Shown here: in pieces, positions 23,401 through 33,080 of the stretch
How the letters are laid out: each line of letters starts with the position of its first letter
Position numbering within the stretch: position 1 is the stretch's first letter
Source: Diaporthe sp. PMI_573
Lineage: Eukaryota > Ascomycota > Sordariomycetes > Diaporthales > Diaporthaceae
Assembly (NCBI GenBank): GCA_021399435.1
Contig: JAJTUP010000009.1
Coordinates: forward strand, 1,488,001-1,552,000
DNA: 64,000 nucleotides
Direction of reading: 5' to 3'
Position numbers and translations under genes: made by a program
The notes under the pieces: model-generated
The model's input: only the letters and a program-made list of their open reading frames with translations
Database searches by the model: none
What the model was told of the DNA's origin: nothing

Positions 23401-23538
23401 GCTGGACTTGCTGCTGTCGGTCCTGACGGGCAGCGACACAGCATCTCCGGACTCGGTCGCATGGCCGTTGGCGCCGCTGTCTATGCTGCTTGTCGCAGTG
23501 GGGTCTGTTTTCCCGCTTGCGCCTGCATCTGCGGACAT
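20402..23538 (-). CDS. PX-domain protein with PXB and DUF3818 regions (yeast YPR097W-like)
   Basis: Model: complement(join(20402..21055, 21110..21953, 22005..22705, 22759..23297, 23358..23538)), 972 residues. The junctions restore EHY|LKRELIS, SHKHA|EFLLRV, DIYMEQ|FRQEIV and DDMIQ|VVEKC. The N-terminal PX-associated region (about 60-200) includes NSPTALRRFGAPF. The PX domain starts near 215; YFVGRRYGDFSRLHKNLR holds the RRYGDF phosphoinositide-binding core and is followed by LPPLPKK. A Ser-rich insert of about 100 residues (287-390) splits the PX domain before RESQRISLRSFLR. A long helical DUF3818 region follows (about 475-900), then an acidic patch DDDDSEDEAEEEAQDE and a basic C-terminus. 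The yeast relative acts in lipid trafficking between organelles. The first in-frame ATG is at 23538; the frame stays open further upstream without ATG, so a 5' exon cannot be excluded. Confidence 0.92.
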
Positions 23539-25224
23539 CTCGACAGCGTCTGTAGGGAGGGATGGTTTCCCAGTAGAGTCACTCTTCAGCTGCGGCGCAG
23601 TGACGGAGAGCAGCTGCACGGCGGATCTGCGAGCTGCGAGCTGCAGGTACCTGGGTGCCTGTCTGGCACGGCGGGGTAAGACTTGGGTGTATTAGAGTTC
23701 CGCTGGGCTGTTTGAGGCTGGATGGGGGAGTCCGGCAAGTTGGAGGAGAATGGATATTACAGAATAGGAACAGAGGGTATGTCTGGCAAGAAAAGAAAGA
23801 AACTGCCGGAAGAGTCCCCAACAAGATTGTAAAAGTGGTGGGGGTTGCGCAGTGCAGGTGATGTAGAGCGAGGAGCAGGAGGAGGAGGAATGAACGAGTT
23901 AGGTACATGTGCTATGTACTGTCGTGGTGCAGTACCTAGCCCGGGTGCTTGTGCTCTGGTGTGGAGCAAATCTTGGCCCGGGGACGAGACGATGAATTGG
24001 GATCAGTCAGGATGACGAACGACGCCGCTGCACTGCCCAGGCTTGACTTGCCCAAGCGAGAGTCACAGGAGAGAAGGAGCTGACCAGAACGGGCAATTTC
24101 GTGTCAGAGACGCCTTGGGCCACAGGGCAGCGCTGCCGGGCAGACGGTGGCAGGAGGGGGAGACGTGATCATCTGGGATCCATGGTAGCAACTAGGACCA
24201 GGTCATTCGCTCTGTTTACTTGTGACAGCATATTTAGTACTTTAGTACCTAGGGAGTCAGTAGACTCCCGGCGCAAAGAAAAACTTTTTGTTCTTGCCAG
24301 CCTTGGAAGGCTGAACTGTGCTATAGTGTGGTCCCGTTTAGTCTACTGATACATTCGCTGCGTGCTATGCCCACCTTGGTGTGCCGTGGCGGTGTTGTGT
24401 CGTGATGCTGGTTCAGGGGGGGGGAGACTGCCAGGCGATGACGTCTGGTCTGGAGTGTGAATGACTGGTGTCCCTGATGGATGTACCCAATCTCTCACAA
24501 GGCACTCCATACTCCAGGCCACTACCCAGTTCTGCGAGTACTCTAGGCCTGCATCTCCCACCCAGAACCAATAACACTTATCAGCCCTCTGCTGCCCTGT
24601 GTCTACGCCATGGCGTTTCCGGCCAGCCACTTGGGTCAAAGCTGGGCGCGAAGAGCGACCATTGCCCAGCCCTGCCGAGAGCCCGAGTGTGCGCCTGGGA
24701 TGGGCCGATCGCCGCATCCGAGTCTTGACCGAGCGAGGTGCGGATTTCGGCAATACCACCCACTGGCTGGCTCGCTGCTCCGGCCGCGGGTTCTCACAAC
24801 GTCTAAGCCGTTTTCTTTTTTAAAAAAAATAACAGAGGCGTGTAACCTCTGTCCGCAACTCGTCCCGCGACAGGAGGAGGAATTACTGCCCCTGCAAAAA
24901 GGATTACCCGAATTTCCCAAACAACCTGGACAGGCTGAATCTCACATTTCTGCCCCATGCCAAGCTGCACTGCGCCTCAGTGGACACGCCATCTCGTGGA
25001 GCTGCCGACGACCGTCTTGGGCGCGCAGCCAGCCAGCAGCCATCTCGGCAGTCTGCAACTTCACCAGCCGTGTCTCTGGGCATCCAGCGGCGGGTTGGTT
25101 CCGGCTGACTTGGTGGCTGCTTGTAAGCGCCTTACATTCTTTTTGATGACTATGGTGGGTATCTCGGAAACAACGAATTGGCCCGTACCATAGTAAATGC
25201 TGCAGACGACAGATAACCCCAATG
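23539..25224. other. Intergenic region upstream of PX-domain gene
   Basis: No supportable gene. The left part is the promoter and leader of the PX gene. Features include TTTAGTACTTTAGTACCTAGG around 24238-24255 (related to the TACCTAGG motif elsewhere) and an A/T run at 24817-24831. The right part should hold the 3' UTR of the coiled-coil membrane gene. Confidence 0.55.
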
Positions 25225-26413
25225 CTACAGCTCGTCTAGAGCCCTCAACGCCTCGTCCCCTCCCTCCGCCGCCTTGTCTCTGCTGAAATTGAGAGCCGTG
25301 CTCCACTCTTTTTCGTGGCTGGCAAACGGTCCCCGGTCCCCAGACTCCAACTTCAGCTTCGCCAGCATGGCATCCTCCTTCAGATCCGCGGCAAGTTCAT
25401 CAAGCTCCGGCGCGTAGGCCTTCGCCCCGGCATACAACAGTACCAGGAGGAGGACAAGGCCTAGCAGCATCCCCCACACAATCTTGATCCTCCTACGTGT
25501 CTTGTTCTGCCACAGGTAGTCCGCGCGCTCCCAGCGCTCCACCTTCTGCCTGACAATGTCCACCCTCTCGCTCAGCGCGGTGATGCGCTCCCGCCCGCCA
25601 TGAACACGATCCTGTAGGGCCTGCACGCGTGCTTGCTGTTCGTCGAACTGCCCAAAGGCATCGAGCTGGGCCTGCGCCTCCGCGAGGACGGACTCTGATT
25701 CCGCTGTGAACCCCTCGTTCATGGTAGCCGAGTCCGACGCGAGCTCCTTCAGGGCCACAACGGTGTTTTGGAGGGAGCCGAGCTTCTCAAGGACGCCGTA
25801 GTAGGTGTCGTCAAGGCGCCGCGTCGTGCCAGAGGATATGTTGGCCAGTTCGACGAGGGATTTCTTCAGATCGCTGCGAGTTGTTAGAGCCGACCGGTCG
25901 GTGTCGTTGTAGCATCGTAGCCACATACCTGGTCCTCGCTCCAGTCTTGTCCTTTGCCCGGCGCAGTATCTCATCCTCGTCCTCGCCAGCGGGCATCCCC
26001 CGGAGACCTCCAGCATTCTCCCTCCCGGGTGGTATCAATATGCTTCCAGCCCGGCTGGGGTTGGCACTCTGGACCGCTGGTGTCCACCCTTCGGATCGAG
26101 GCACTTCCAGTGAGCCTCTTGGGGGCAGCTGCAGCACAGGGGCCGCCGATAGCGGTATCCTTGTATCATCTGAATCGTCTCGGCTCCGGTCCCTCCTATG
26201 ATGTGACATTCGAGGATGGTGGTGCGACGTGTGGATATGGTGGTGATGGTGTTTGCCCAGGCGGACAGGTGAGGTGATTTCGGTGATAGACCGGTGGATC
26301 TGATGGCGAGAACGTTTCGGAGACGAAGGTTTCGGTGCGGTTGCTGCAAGTGGCTGCTGCTGCTGCTGCTGCCTCTGTGCGGCCGGCGGCGATGAGACTC
26401 CGCTGCCCGACAT
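25225..26413 (-). CDS. Coiled-coil single-pass membrane protein, His-rich N-terminus (unrecognised)
   Basis: Model: complement(join(25225..25873, 25929..26413)), 377 residues. The split codon AG|C gives Ser162 between DKTGART and DLKKSLVEL. The donor is GTATGT; the acceptor CGCAG follows a CTCTAAC branch. The ATG at 26413 is genuine. The N-terminus has a Gln run (15-20) and a His-rich stretch (55-72), both encoded by low-complexity DNA. Residues 145-290 are helical with coiled-coil heptads (LEKLGSLQNTVVALKEL, ALQDRVHGGRERITALSERV). A basic KTRRR precedes one membrane span at 291-311 (KIVWGMLLGLVLLLVLLYAG), then an acidic helical tail of about 65 residues. The layout resembles SNARE-like or organelle-tethering proteins, but no SNARE motif with a central Gln/Arg layer is certain. 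Function is not recognised. Confidence 0.85.
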
Positions 26414-27274
26414 CCTCGGCTGCCCTTTGGCTCTGCGTCCGGCTCGCGCTTTGACGTCTGATTCCCTTGCTCGTCACTGGAATCTATCAAGGACAATGTT
26501 TGCTTCCGGGTGGTGTTGAATCTATGTAAAGCGCATTGTACTTCTTCAGTAGGGATGTTCATTCAGGGGGGCAATCAGCTGCCGGACGGTGCACCTCGTC
26601 ATCAGCTCAGATCAGCTGGAGGTCTTGGTTACCCCAAGATTCCATAGGTCGCATGCAAGGGTCCCTGCTGCGCGGGTGCCAGATTTGCGGGTAGGGGCTT
26701 CTCAGCCCAGCTGCCAATCTCGTAGCGCCGATTCCAGGGAGATATTAGAGATGGATCAGCCTCCGGGAGAATGAAACCCAGGCTCAATTTTCGAAATTCC
26801 TCTGTGCCACGCACGCTATGTACACAATCAAGTGCAAACTTGTCAACTGTGGCATTCTCCAGCCTTTTCATGCCGGTTTCATATTGCGTATCTCTTCCAA
26901 TTGTCCGGACCGTTTGTGCACCGGCGGCCTGCGGCATTCGGCCACTTGCACCGGGTCTGACTTCTGAGACAATTTCCTGCCGAGAAGCTTTCGCAAAGCT
27001 CAGTGTCACAACCACAGGGGAGTTTCCACTCCGGCACTTTTGCCTTTGTCCTAGCTGCCGTCCCTTTTGGTACACGCAGAGCCGGCCAGGCCAGGCCCCG
27101 TTCCATTCAGTACGGCCCAGCCTAGGTCGTCCAGAGAGACACAGTGGAACTGTGATCGGCTGCAGGGTGTCGCTGAGGTCCCCGAACAAGCTGCCCTGGC
27201 CCTGACCCTGGCCGCGACGATCGGGATCGTGTGTGATTGTAGAATCTCAAGTCTCAAGTCGCAGGTCGCGTCGC
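26414..27274. other. Intergenic region between tandem minus-strand genes
   Basis: This contains the promoter of the coiled-coil gene and the CGR1 3' UTR. A short direct repeat CTCAAGTC/GTCTCAAGTCGCAG lies at 27246-27265. No coding signal was seen. Confidence 0.6.
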
Positions 27275-27785
27275 TCAAGAGTTGAGGAGCTTGTTCCTCT
27301 TCTCCTTCCTCTTCAGCCTCTCGACCCGCTTCTTGTGCATCTTCTCGGCCAGCTTTTCGTATCTCTCCTTCTCCTCCTTAGCCGCGCGCTTCTCCTTCAA
27401 TTTCGTTATCCGTTCCTGTGCGGCGAGCGTGCTGTCAGCGTCACCAGTCGATGGCTCGAGGGAGAGGGGCCAGTTTGTTTGTCACACTGACCTTTCTCTC
27501 CGCCTCCTTCTCATCCTTCATCTCCTTTTCTTTCGCCTTTACTGCTATCCGAGCCACCCTGTCCTGGGCCCGTTTTGCGTACGATGTCAGACCGGAGCCT
27601 GGCCGGAAGGCTTTCTTTGGCGCATGCCATTGTTTGCCTGATCATCCCAAACCGGGTCAGCGCCTTGCGTGTCAAGCTGTAGGCGTCATGGGAGAGTACA
27701 TACCATTCTTCCTCATGCCCAACGGCTTGGCCGCTGTTGAGGTAGCTGCTGGCTTTGCGCCGGCGTCGCCGACCGTGGTGGACAT
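27275..27785 (-). CDS. CGR1: rRNA-processing protein CGR1
   Basis: Model: complement(join(27275..27415, 27492..27637, 27704..27785)), 122 residues, matching the small size of the family. Exon 1 ends GMRKN, a split codon gives Gly, and exon 2 continues [19 protein letters not shown], the diagnostic N-terminal block of CGR1. Exon 2 ends EAERK and exon 3 continues [19 protein letters not shown], finishing with [18 protein letters not shown] and LLNS. The second half is a highly charged helix. CGR1 is a nucleolar protein needed for 60S subunit assembly and pre-rRNA processing. Donors are GTATGT and GTCAGT; both introns have CTGAC branch motifs. The recognition depends on splicing: no single frame shows more than about half of the protein. 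Confidence 0.96.
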
Positions 27786-29550
27786 GATGACAAAGGGCCA
27801 CAGGAAATTAAGTTGTCAAAGTCTAGAACCAAAAATATTGAGCGCTCTCCTGCACGCTTCGGAAGCAGGTTTCTCTGGCCGAGAAGCGGTAGGGATTGCC
27901 TTGGGAGACAAAGACACGGTGAGTGAATTTGCTTCAAGTGCCGCCAGATGCGCGTGAAGCAAACTGGATGCGATAGGTGGAGCAAATTTTCTGCCAGAAA
28001 GTGCCTACTTTTCGCCTCACCGCTTTGGAGGGGCCCGGAGAGATTGCAGGGATTCTCGCGTCTGCACCTCCAGGTTAGCGTGCATATCTTCACTTTACCA
28101 TCCTTCAACGCGCATGCAGGCGTGCAGGCGCGCAGGTCGCTGCAACCTGGCCCACACGCCGTTTTCGCCTCTTAGGCGGTGGGAGATGTGCTTGCAGATG
28201 GAAGTCTTTACACTACAAATTTCGTACTGGACAGTACAATCGTGAGTGCATTGGGACTGCCCGGCTGCCCAGATAGCCCCTTCAACCTGCAGGCCACAGC
28301 TGCAGCATCATGAACAAACCCGGTCCTTTGCTATTGTACTGTGTAGTTGTCTAATACTTGAACCTCGGCTTGGGATGGGAGATTATCCGACCATCCAATC
28401 CAGCCTGGCCACATAGATGGTCGTGTCTTGGGAAACTCGGACCGGCACCGCCTGGCGTTGAAAGCAAGTTGGAAGATACCAGCCAGCAACGTGAGGCAAG
28501 TTCAGTGTTTGCCGGGGGAGGCATGCTTCATACGCGCTCAAGAAGACTCGAAATCCTGGCGGAAATAAATAAACAGCTCAATATAATCTCATCTGCTGGG
28601 GACTAGTCTTGCAAAAATAGTGCCAGCAAATGAAATGCAAACAAATAGCCGCTATTGTGTATAGGGAATGACATACACAGTAAATACCGCGCAGGGTCCG
28701 GCCTACTTGTTTGGCAAGTGGGTGTAATTAAAGTCGAGCTTTTCACAGTTGACGAGACTCTCAAGTTCCACTTCTCTGGCATCGGCCGAAAGTTGAATCT
28801 GCTGAATGAGCCAGTCTCAGACAAGACTCGTCAAGCGGCAATGGAGACATTGATCCAATCTGAGCTCAGGCACCCCATAAATCCGTCCTAAGATTGATAT
28901 GCCGTTATTAGTTGGCGGCATTCGCCCGAGATTACGGTCATTCGAAATCCGGCTGCACCTCGGCTCCGCAGCCCGCGTACCGAGATGTATCCCGCCTAGC
29001 AATTTTGTTGGACAATGCTCCCGCGCAGGACATTTGGGTACCACGTCTCTGTACATTACGCTTGGATGGGTCCTCAGGATCGAGTCTGAATTGACTACCC
29101 ACCTGACTTTCATCCTGAAGGGGTCACGAGAATAATATGTTATAGCAGGGTTCTGTCTTTGCCGGTTCAATGCTACTTGATAATTGTTGTCCAGGCCGAG
29201 CAGACAAACAGCTTAGATCCGGCAAGCTGAGGTGATGGGCAACAAACAGTCAGCCGAACCTGCAGTAGCTGCATTAGCGGCAGCAGTAGAGCACACCAGG
29301 CTGAAGGCGAAGCCGAAGCCGAAGACAGCGTTGCGTCTGTGGTTGCGCGTGAGGAGGCTGCTATGACCGATTAAAGATTAGCTTTTCGACTTGACCCCTC
29401 CAGGCCAAGAAATCCGTAGCGCGATGCACTCCAGAGTCACTAATCTGTGCTCATGGCAACGGCAGGGAGACGCAGCGACGAGACTGGCCGGCCTGCCGAC
29501 TTGGCAAGCAAAAGTCTCCTACAAAGCAGCCAAGGCACATCTTGCTGCAG

Positions 29551-29591
29551 GACCGCTGCAGGCCGCTGCAGGCCGCTGCGAGGCCACTGCA
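29551..29591. repeat. 10-bp tandem repeat
   Basis: About four copies of a GGCCGCTGCA-like unit, slightly degenerate at both ends. Confidence 0.85.
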
Positions 29592-30655
29592 CGCTTCAGG
29601 GACAAGACGAACACGAGGCGGGTCTTTTGTCTCGATGAAGCAATGCGTACACATGACGGGTCAGAAAAGCGTGGATGGATGACGGATGGCGTTTCCCCTT
29701 CGGTCATCAACGCAACCGCCGCAGGCCGTGTCACTGCGCACTGCGACGCCAGCGGCAGGCCCGATTCGACTCGGACAAGTCGGACGACTCGGACGACTCG
29801 AGTCGAGGGCGGCTTGTGAGGACGCCCCCCGCCGGATCGAGGCATCCATGAGGAGGGTTAGATCCGGTAGACAAAGGAACCGTTGTCGGCATAACAAAGA
29901 ATGGATCGAAACACCACGGGACTCGGCACAGAACCCGAGCCCATATTAGCTCCTCGGAAGGAGAATAGCAGCTCGTCAAGGCGCTGGGACCAAGACTTAT
30001 CTGGACGTCTCGATTCTATCTCGCTTCGAACTGCTTGGTCCCTGGCAGCGCTGATGTCGGGCATTGGATCGTGGACAGAACAGCGCCAGTTTCATCCGAT
30101 TCAGTGTTGGACCACGTTCAGGCCAGACCGTCATGCAGCGGGAGGGCGGCCGAGCCAGGGATGGCCGATCAAGCTGATCTTCCTTCCCATCAGCCCTTTG
30201 GGCCCAAGCGACGGCGTCTGGCTGCCCCCCGCCCCAACTCTACGGCGATTTGCTCTTCGAGGCGTCGATCTCATGGATCAGTTCCCGCATGGCGAACCGT
30301 TCCCGTGGTGGTGGTGGTAGTCGCGGTGGTAGTGGTGACGATCACGACCGCCGATGTGCTAGCTGGCTAGTAGCCTGGTACCTTTGTCCTCGGTGCCCTC
30401 TCCCCTCACAGACATGGCCGGCTGAGACGAGACGTTAAAACCAGCAAAAGGCCCAGCTGCAAGGGCGGGCGCCGGCGTATCCATCGCAACGGAGCGACAA
30501 GGGGCAGCGCTTGTGCACACACTGTGTGCGGTGAGCTGTGAGCTGTCTCGTGCGTGCCAGCCAGGCACAGCACATACAGTGCACATTTGCTGGTGCAAGC
30601 GCAGGTGCAAGCGTAAGTGTAGGTGCAGGTGCATGGGCGGCAGCCGAGTGCCAAA

Positions 30656-30687
30656 GTGCCTTGAGTGCCTTGAGTGCTCAGAGTGCC
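30656..30687. repeat. 10-bp tandem repeat
   Basis: The unit GTGCCTTGAG occurs twice perfectly, followed by a degenerate third copy. It lies just after a region of GCAGGTGCAAGC-like repeats (30590-30635). Confidence 0.85.
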
Positions 30688-31110
30688 TGATATGGACAGC
30701 AGGGGTCCGAAGCGACGTGCATCAGCTGGCACCTCCCAGACCTGACAAATGGGGATTTTCAGGGCACTGCCTCCGCAAATACGCCCCTAACTTCGTCAGA
30801 TCGCAACTTGATAGCGGGGTACTACGGCGTTGGATACCACCTCAACGCCTAAAGTGGAAGGGCCTTCTCTGCACCTGCAGGCTGGTATTTGGCGGGCGAA
30901 TGAGAGGCGGCGCGTGCCTGAATTGACGATAACACAAGCTCCAGAGCCACAAGACGTCGCACTCGTGCTGCCGGGGCAATATATTCATTATACCCCGTAC
31001 CCACAGCTTATGCCGGCGATGAATGTTGTACTTTGTGGACGGTCTCAAAACAACACGGCGAGCAGCGAGCAACACATGATGCCCTTGAGGAGCCTTGAGG
31101 AGATTGTACA

Positions 31111-31120
31111 TACCTAGGTA
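31111..31120. repeat. Palindrome TACCTAGGTA, copy 1
   Basis: This perfect 10-bp palindrome is found again at 59062-59071 and 59150-59159, with a one-mismatch copy (TACCTAGGTG) at 31184-31193. All copies are intergenic. Confidence 0.9.
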
Positions 31121-32070
31121 CTATAATTGATTAGGGATGTGCATCCATCCATATGCCATAGCATGCCTCCCTGGGTACCTGGGTACCTAGGTGGGCAGAT
31201 AGTGTAGGTCCAGTGACTGCTGGGCGGGCCCTCGGGAGACCCCCCAAGGTTGGGCCCAAGGTCTCATGTTGGCGTCGGAATCGGGAAGCAGGGGCCGCCC
31301 TCTGTGCTGTGTGCGTCGTAGGTGAGCGCTGGATATGGGTCATCCAAGATTTGGCAAGGGTCAAGAGCCCCAGAGTCAAGACTCCCTCACTCCACGATCT
31401 CATCTGGGAGGAATCGCAAATGTCCCTCACCAGCAGCGCATCCATCATGCTGATGAGACATAAGAGAGGCAGACAGTTGCGCTGGGCTGGGCTGGGCGGC
31501 CCCCTTGCCTTATGACAGCCGGCGGTGTCCATGGTAATAGCATCAATTCATGGGCTTTCCAATTTCCAAAGTTGCTGCAACATCATGTCGACCACATGGC
31601 CTCTTTAATTTCCTAATTTGCAGTGGGCAATCGGGGTCTTTGATTGAGACAAGAACCCGGGAACGGGATTGAGAGGGAGGGTGCGACTGGCAGGAAGGAG
31701 GGTGGCCAGGGCCAGCTGGGGTACCGTGTCTCCCTTGCTGTCTCGAACTGTGGGCGGGCCCTTGTCGCGAGTCGTCTGAGTGGCTGGCTGGGCCAAATTT
31801 CACAGTACGGCCCTGGCCACACAGTACGCGCAAGCCAGACAAAGAGCTCTCATAACTCTCTCTCCAGCCTTTTTCTCGGCCCTGACAATTGCTGGTACAC
31901 GCCCAGCAGGGGCTCACCCTGCTGTTCCCTTGGGTCATCCCCATCTGGTGGGTCCACTCGGTTTTGGTTGGCGTGGGGCCTGTGCACTGTTTTGCTGCTC
32001 CCAGTCCCCAGTCCCCAGTCCCTCCCCCCCTCCCAGTGCCCAGAGCCCAGTGCCAGCGCGGTTGCCAGCC

Positions 32071-32130
32071 ATGCCCTGCCCTGCCCTGCCCTGTCCTGCC
32101 TTGCCTGGCCATGCCTTGCTATGCCTTGCC
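32071..32130. repeat. Degenerate CCTGC/CCTTG pentamer repeat
   Basis: Runs of CCTGC shift to CCTTGC and CTATGCCTTGCC variants over about 60 bp. The repeat lies some 950 bp upstream of the start codon at 33081. Confidence 0.85.
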
Positions 32131-33080
32131 CGTGCCCTGGTTGCCCATAGTCCAGTCCAACCTGGAAGGTGCCCGCCCTCCCGCCATTGCCCAGTGACCC
32201 GACCCAGCCAGTCCAGTCGCACGCGGCCGCCGCCTTCTCGCTCTTGCGCTGCGGTCTGCCTGTCTCTCTTCCCACCATCACCACCACGACCACCTTTTCG
32301 GTCTTGTTGCCCGCCTTCTTTCTCTCCCCGGCCTCACCCTCGCCTCACCCTCAACTCTGGTTCAATTCCAGTGGGAAATCTTCACGAGGTTTCCTGCTTG
32401 GTCTTGACCGTCCACTCCTTTTAATCCATTTTACCTTTTAGATTCTTAGAAAAAGCATTGCCTTAATTCCTCCTCGTGCAGCACTCTCTCGCTTCGTTCC
32501 CACCCAACCGGAAATCGGGACGACCAGAACCAACTCGAACTCGGATCTCGACCCAACTCCAACTCCGGCCTCAGCTCCAGCTACGCTCCAGATCCAAGAT
32601 CACACACGACCGGGAACCCTGACGGGACCAGTCAATCTCGAATTACGACGACAGTAGTCAGGTGACAGACATCGCCGGCAGCCACTCACATCACAAAAGG
32701 TACTACAGACCAGCCGCCCGTCCTGCTTCGCTCTCGTCATTGCCAACCCTCCATCCGAGCACCTGCTTCGTTTGCCGTTTCTCTCAACGTTTTCCCGACT
32801 TGGGTTGACCGTTGCGATCAGACGAAAAGGCAGACCGGCTAACCTTTGGGCCCGGTTGCATAGTGAGGTCGGATTTCACGGGAAATCGTCCCATCTCTTG
32901 AGCCCACGAAACCCAAAACGAGTCGAAGATCGATTCAACCTAATCCAAGTCTCCCGCCGTCCCGAGTGAGAAGTTGCTGGGGTCGTTGCACCCGAAGGAC
33001 CGAGCAACCATTTTGGTACCCCATGTCACCTCTGGTCAAGTAGTCATCAGATCTCTGGCCGCGGCGCGGCTCTTGTGAAG

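Larger units (their letters stand above)
27786..33080. other. 5.3-kb gene-free region rich in short tandem repeats
   Basis: The left edge is the CGR1 promoter. No open frame here has an ATG start, codon-like composition and a recognisable motif. Several short tandem repeats and two TACCTAGGT-type motifs occur between 29,500 and 32,200. From about 32,200 the DNA becomes strongly C/T-rich, then mixed up to 33,080, consistent with a promoter and a long leader for the gene at 33081. A non-coding transcript cannot be excluded. Confidence 0.55.

Noticed and set aside
32358..32368. GGTTCAATTCC resembling a tRNA B box
   Set aside because: No acceptor, anticodon or D stem can be formed around it.
31543..32424. 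Several 150-215-codon frames on both strands
   Set aside because: All are generated by the CCTGC-type repeats and C-rich promoter sequence; none has a motif or a splice partner.
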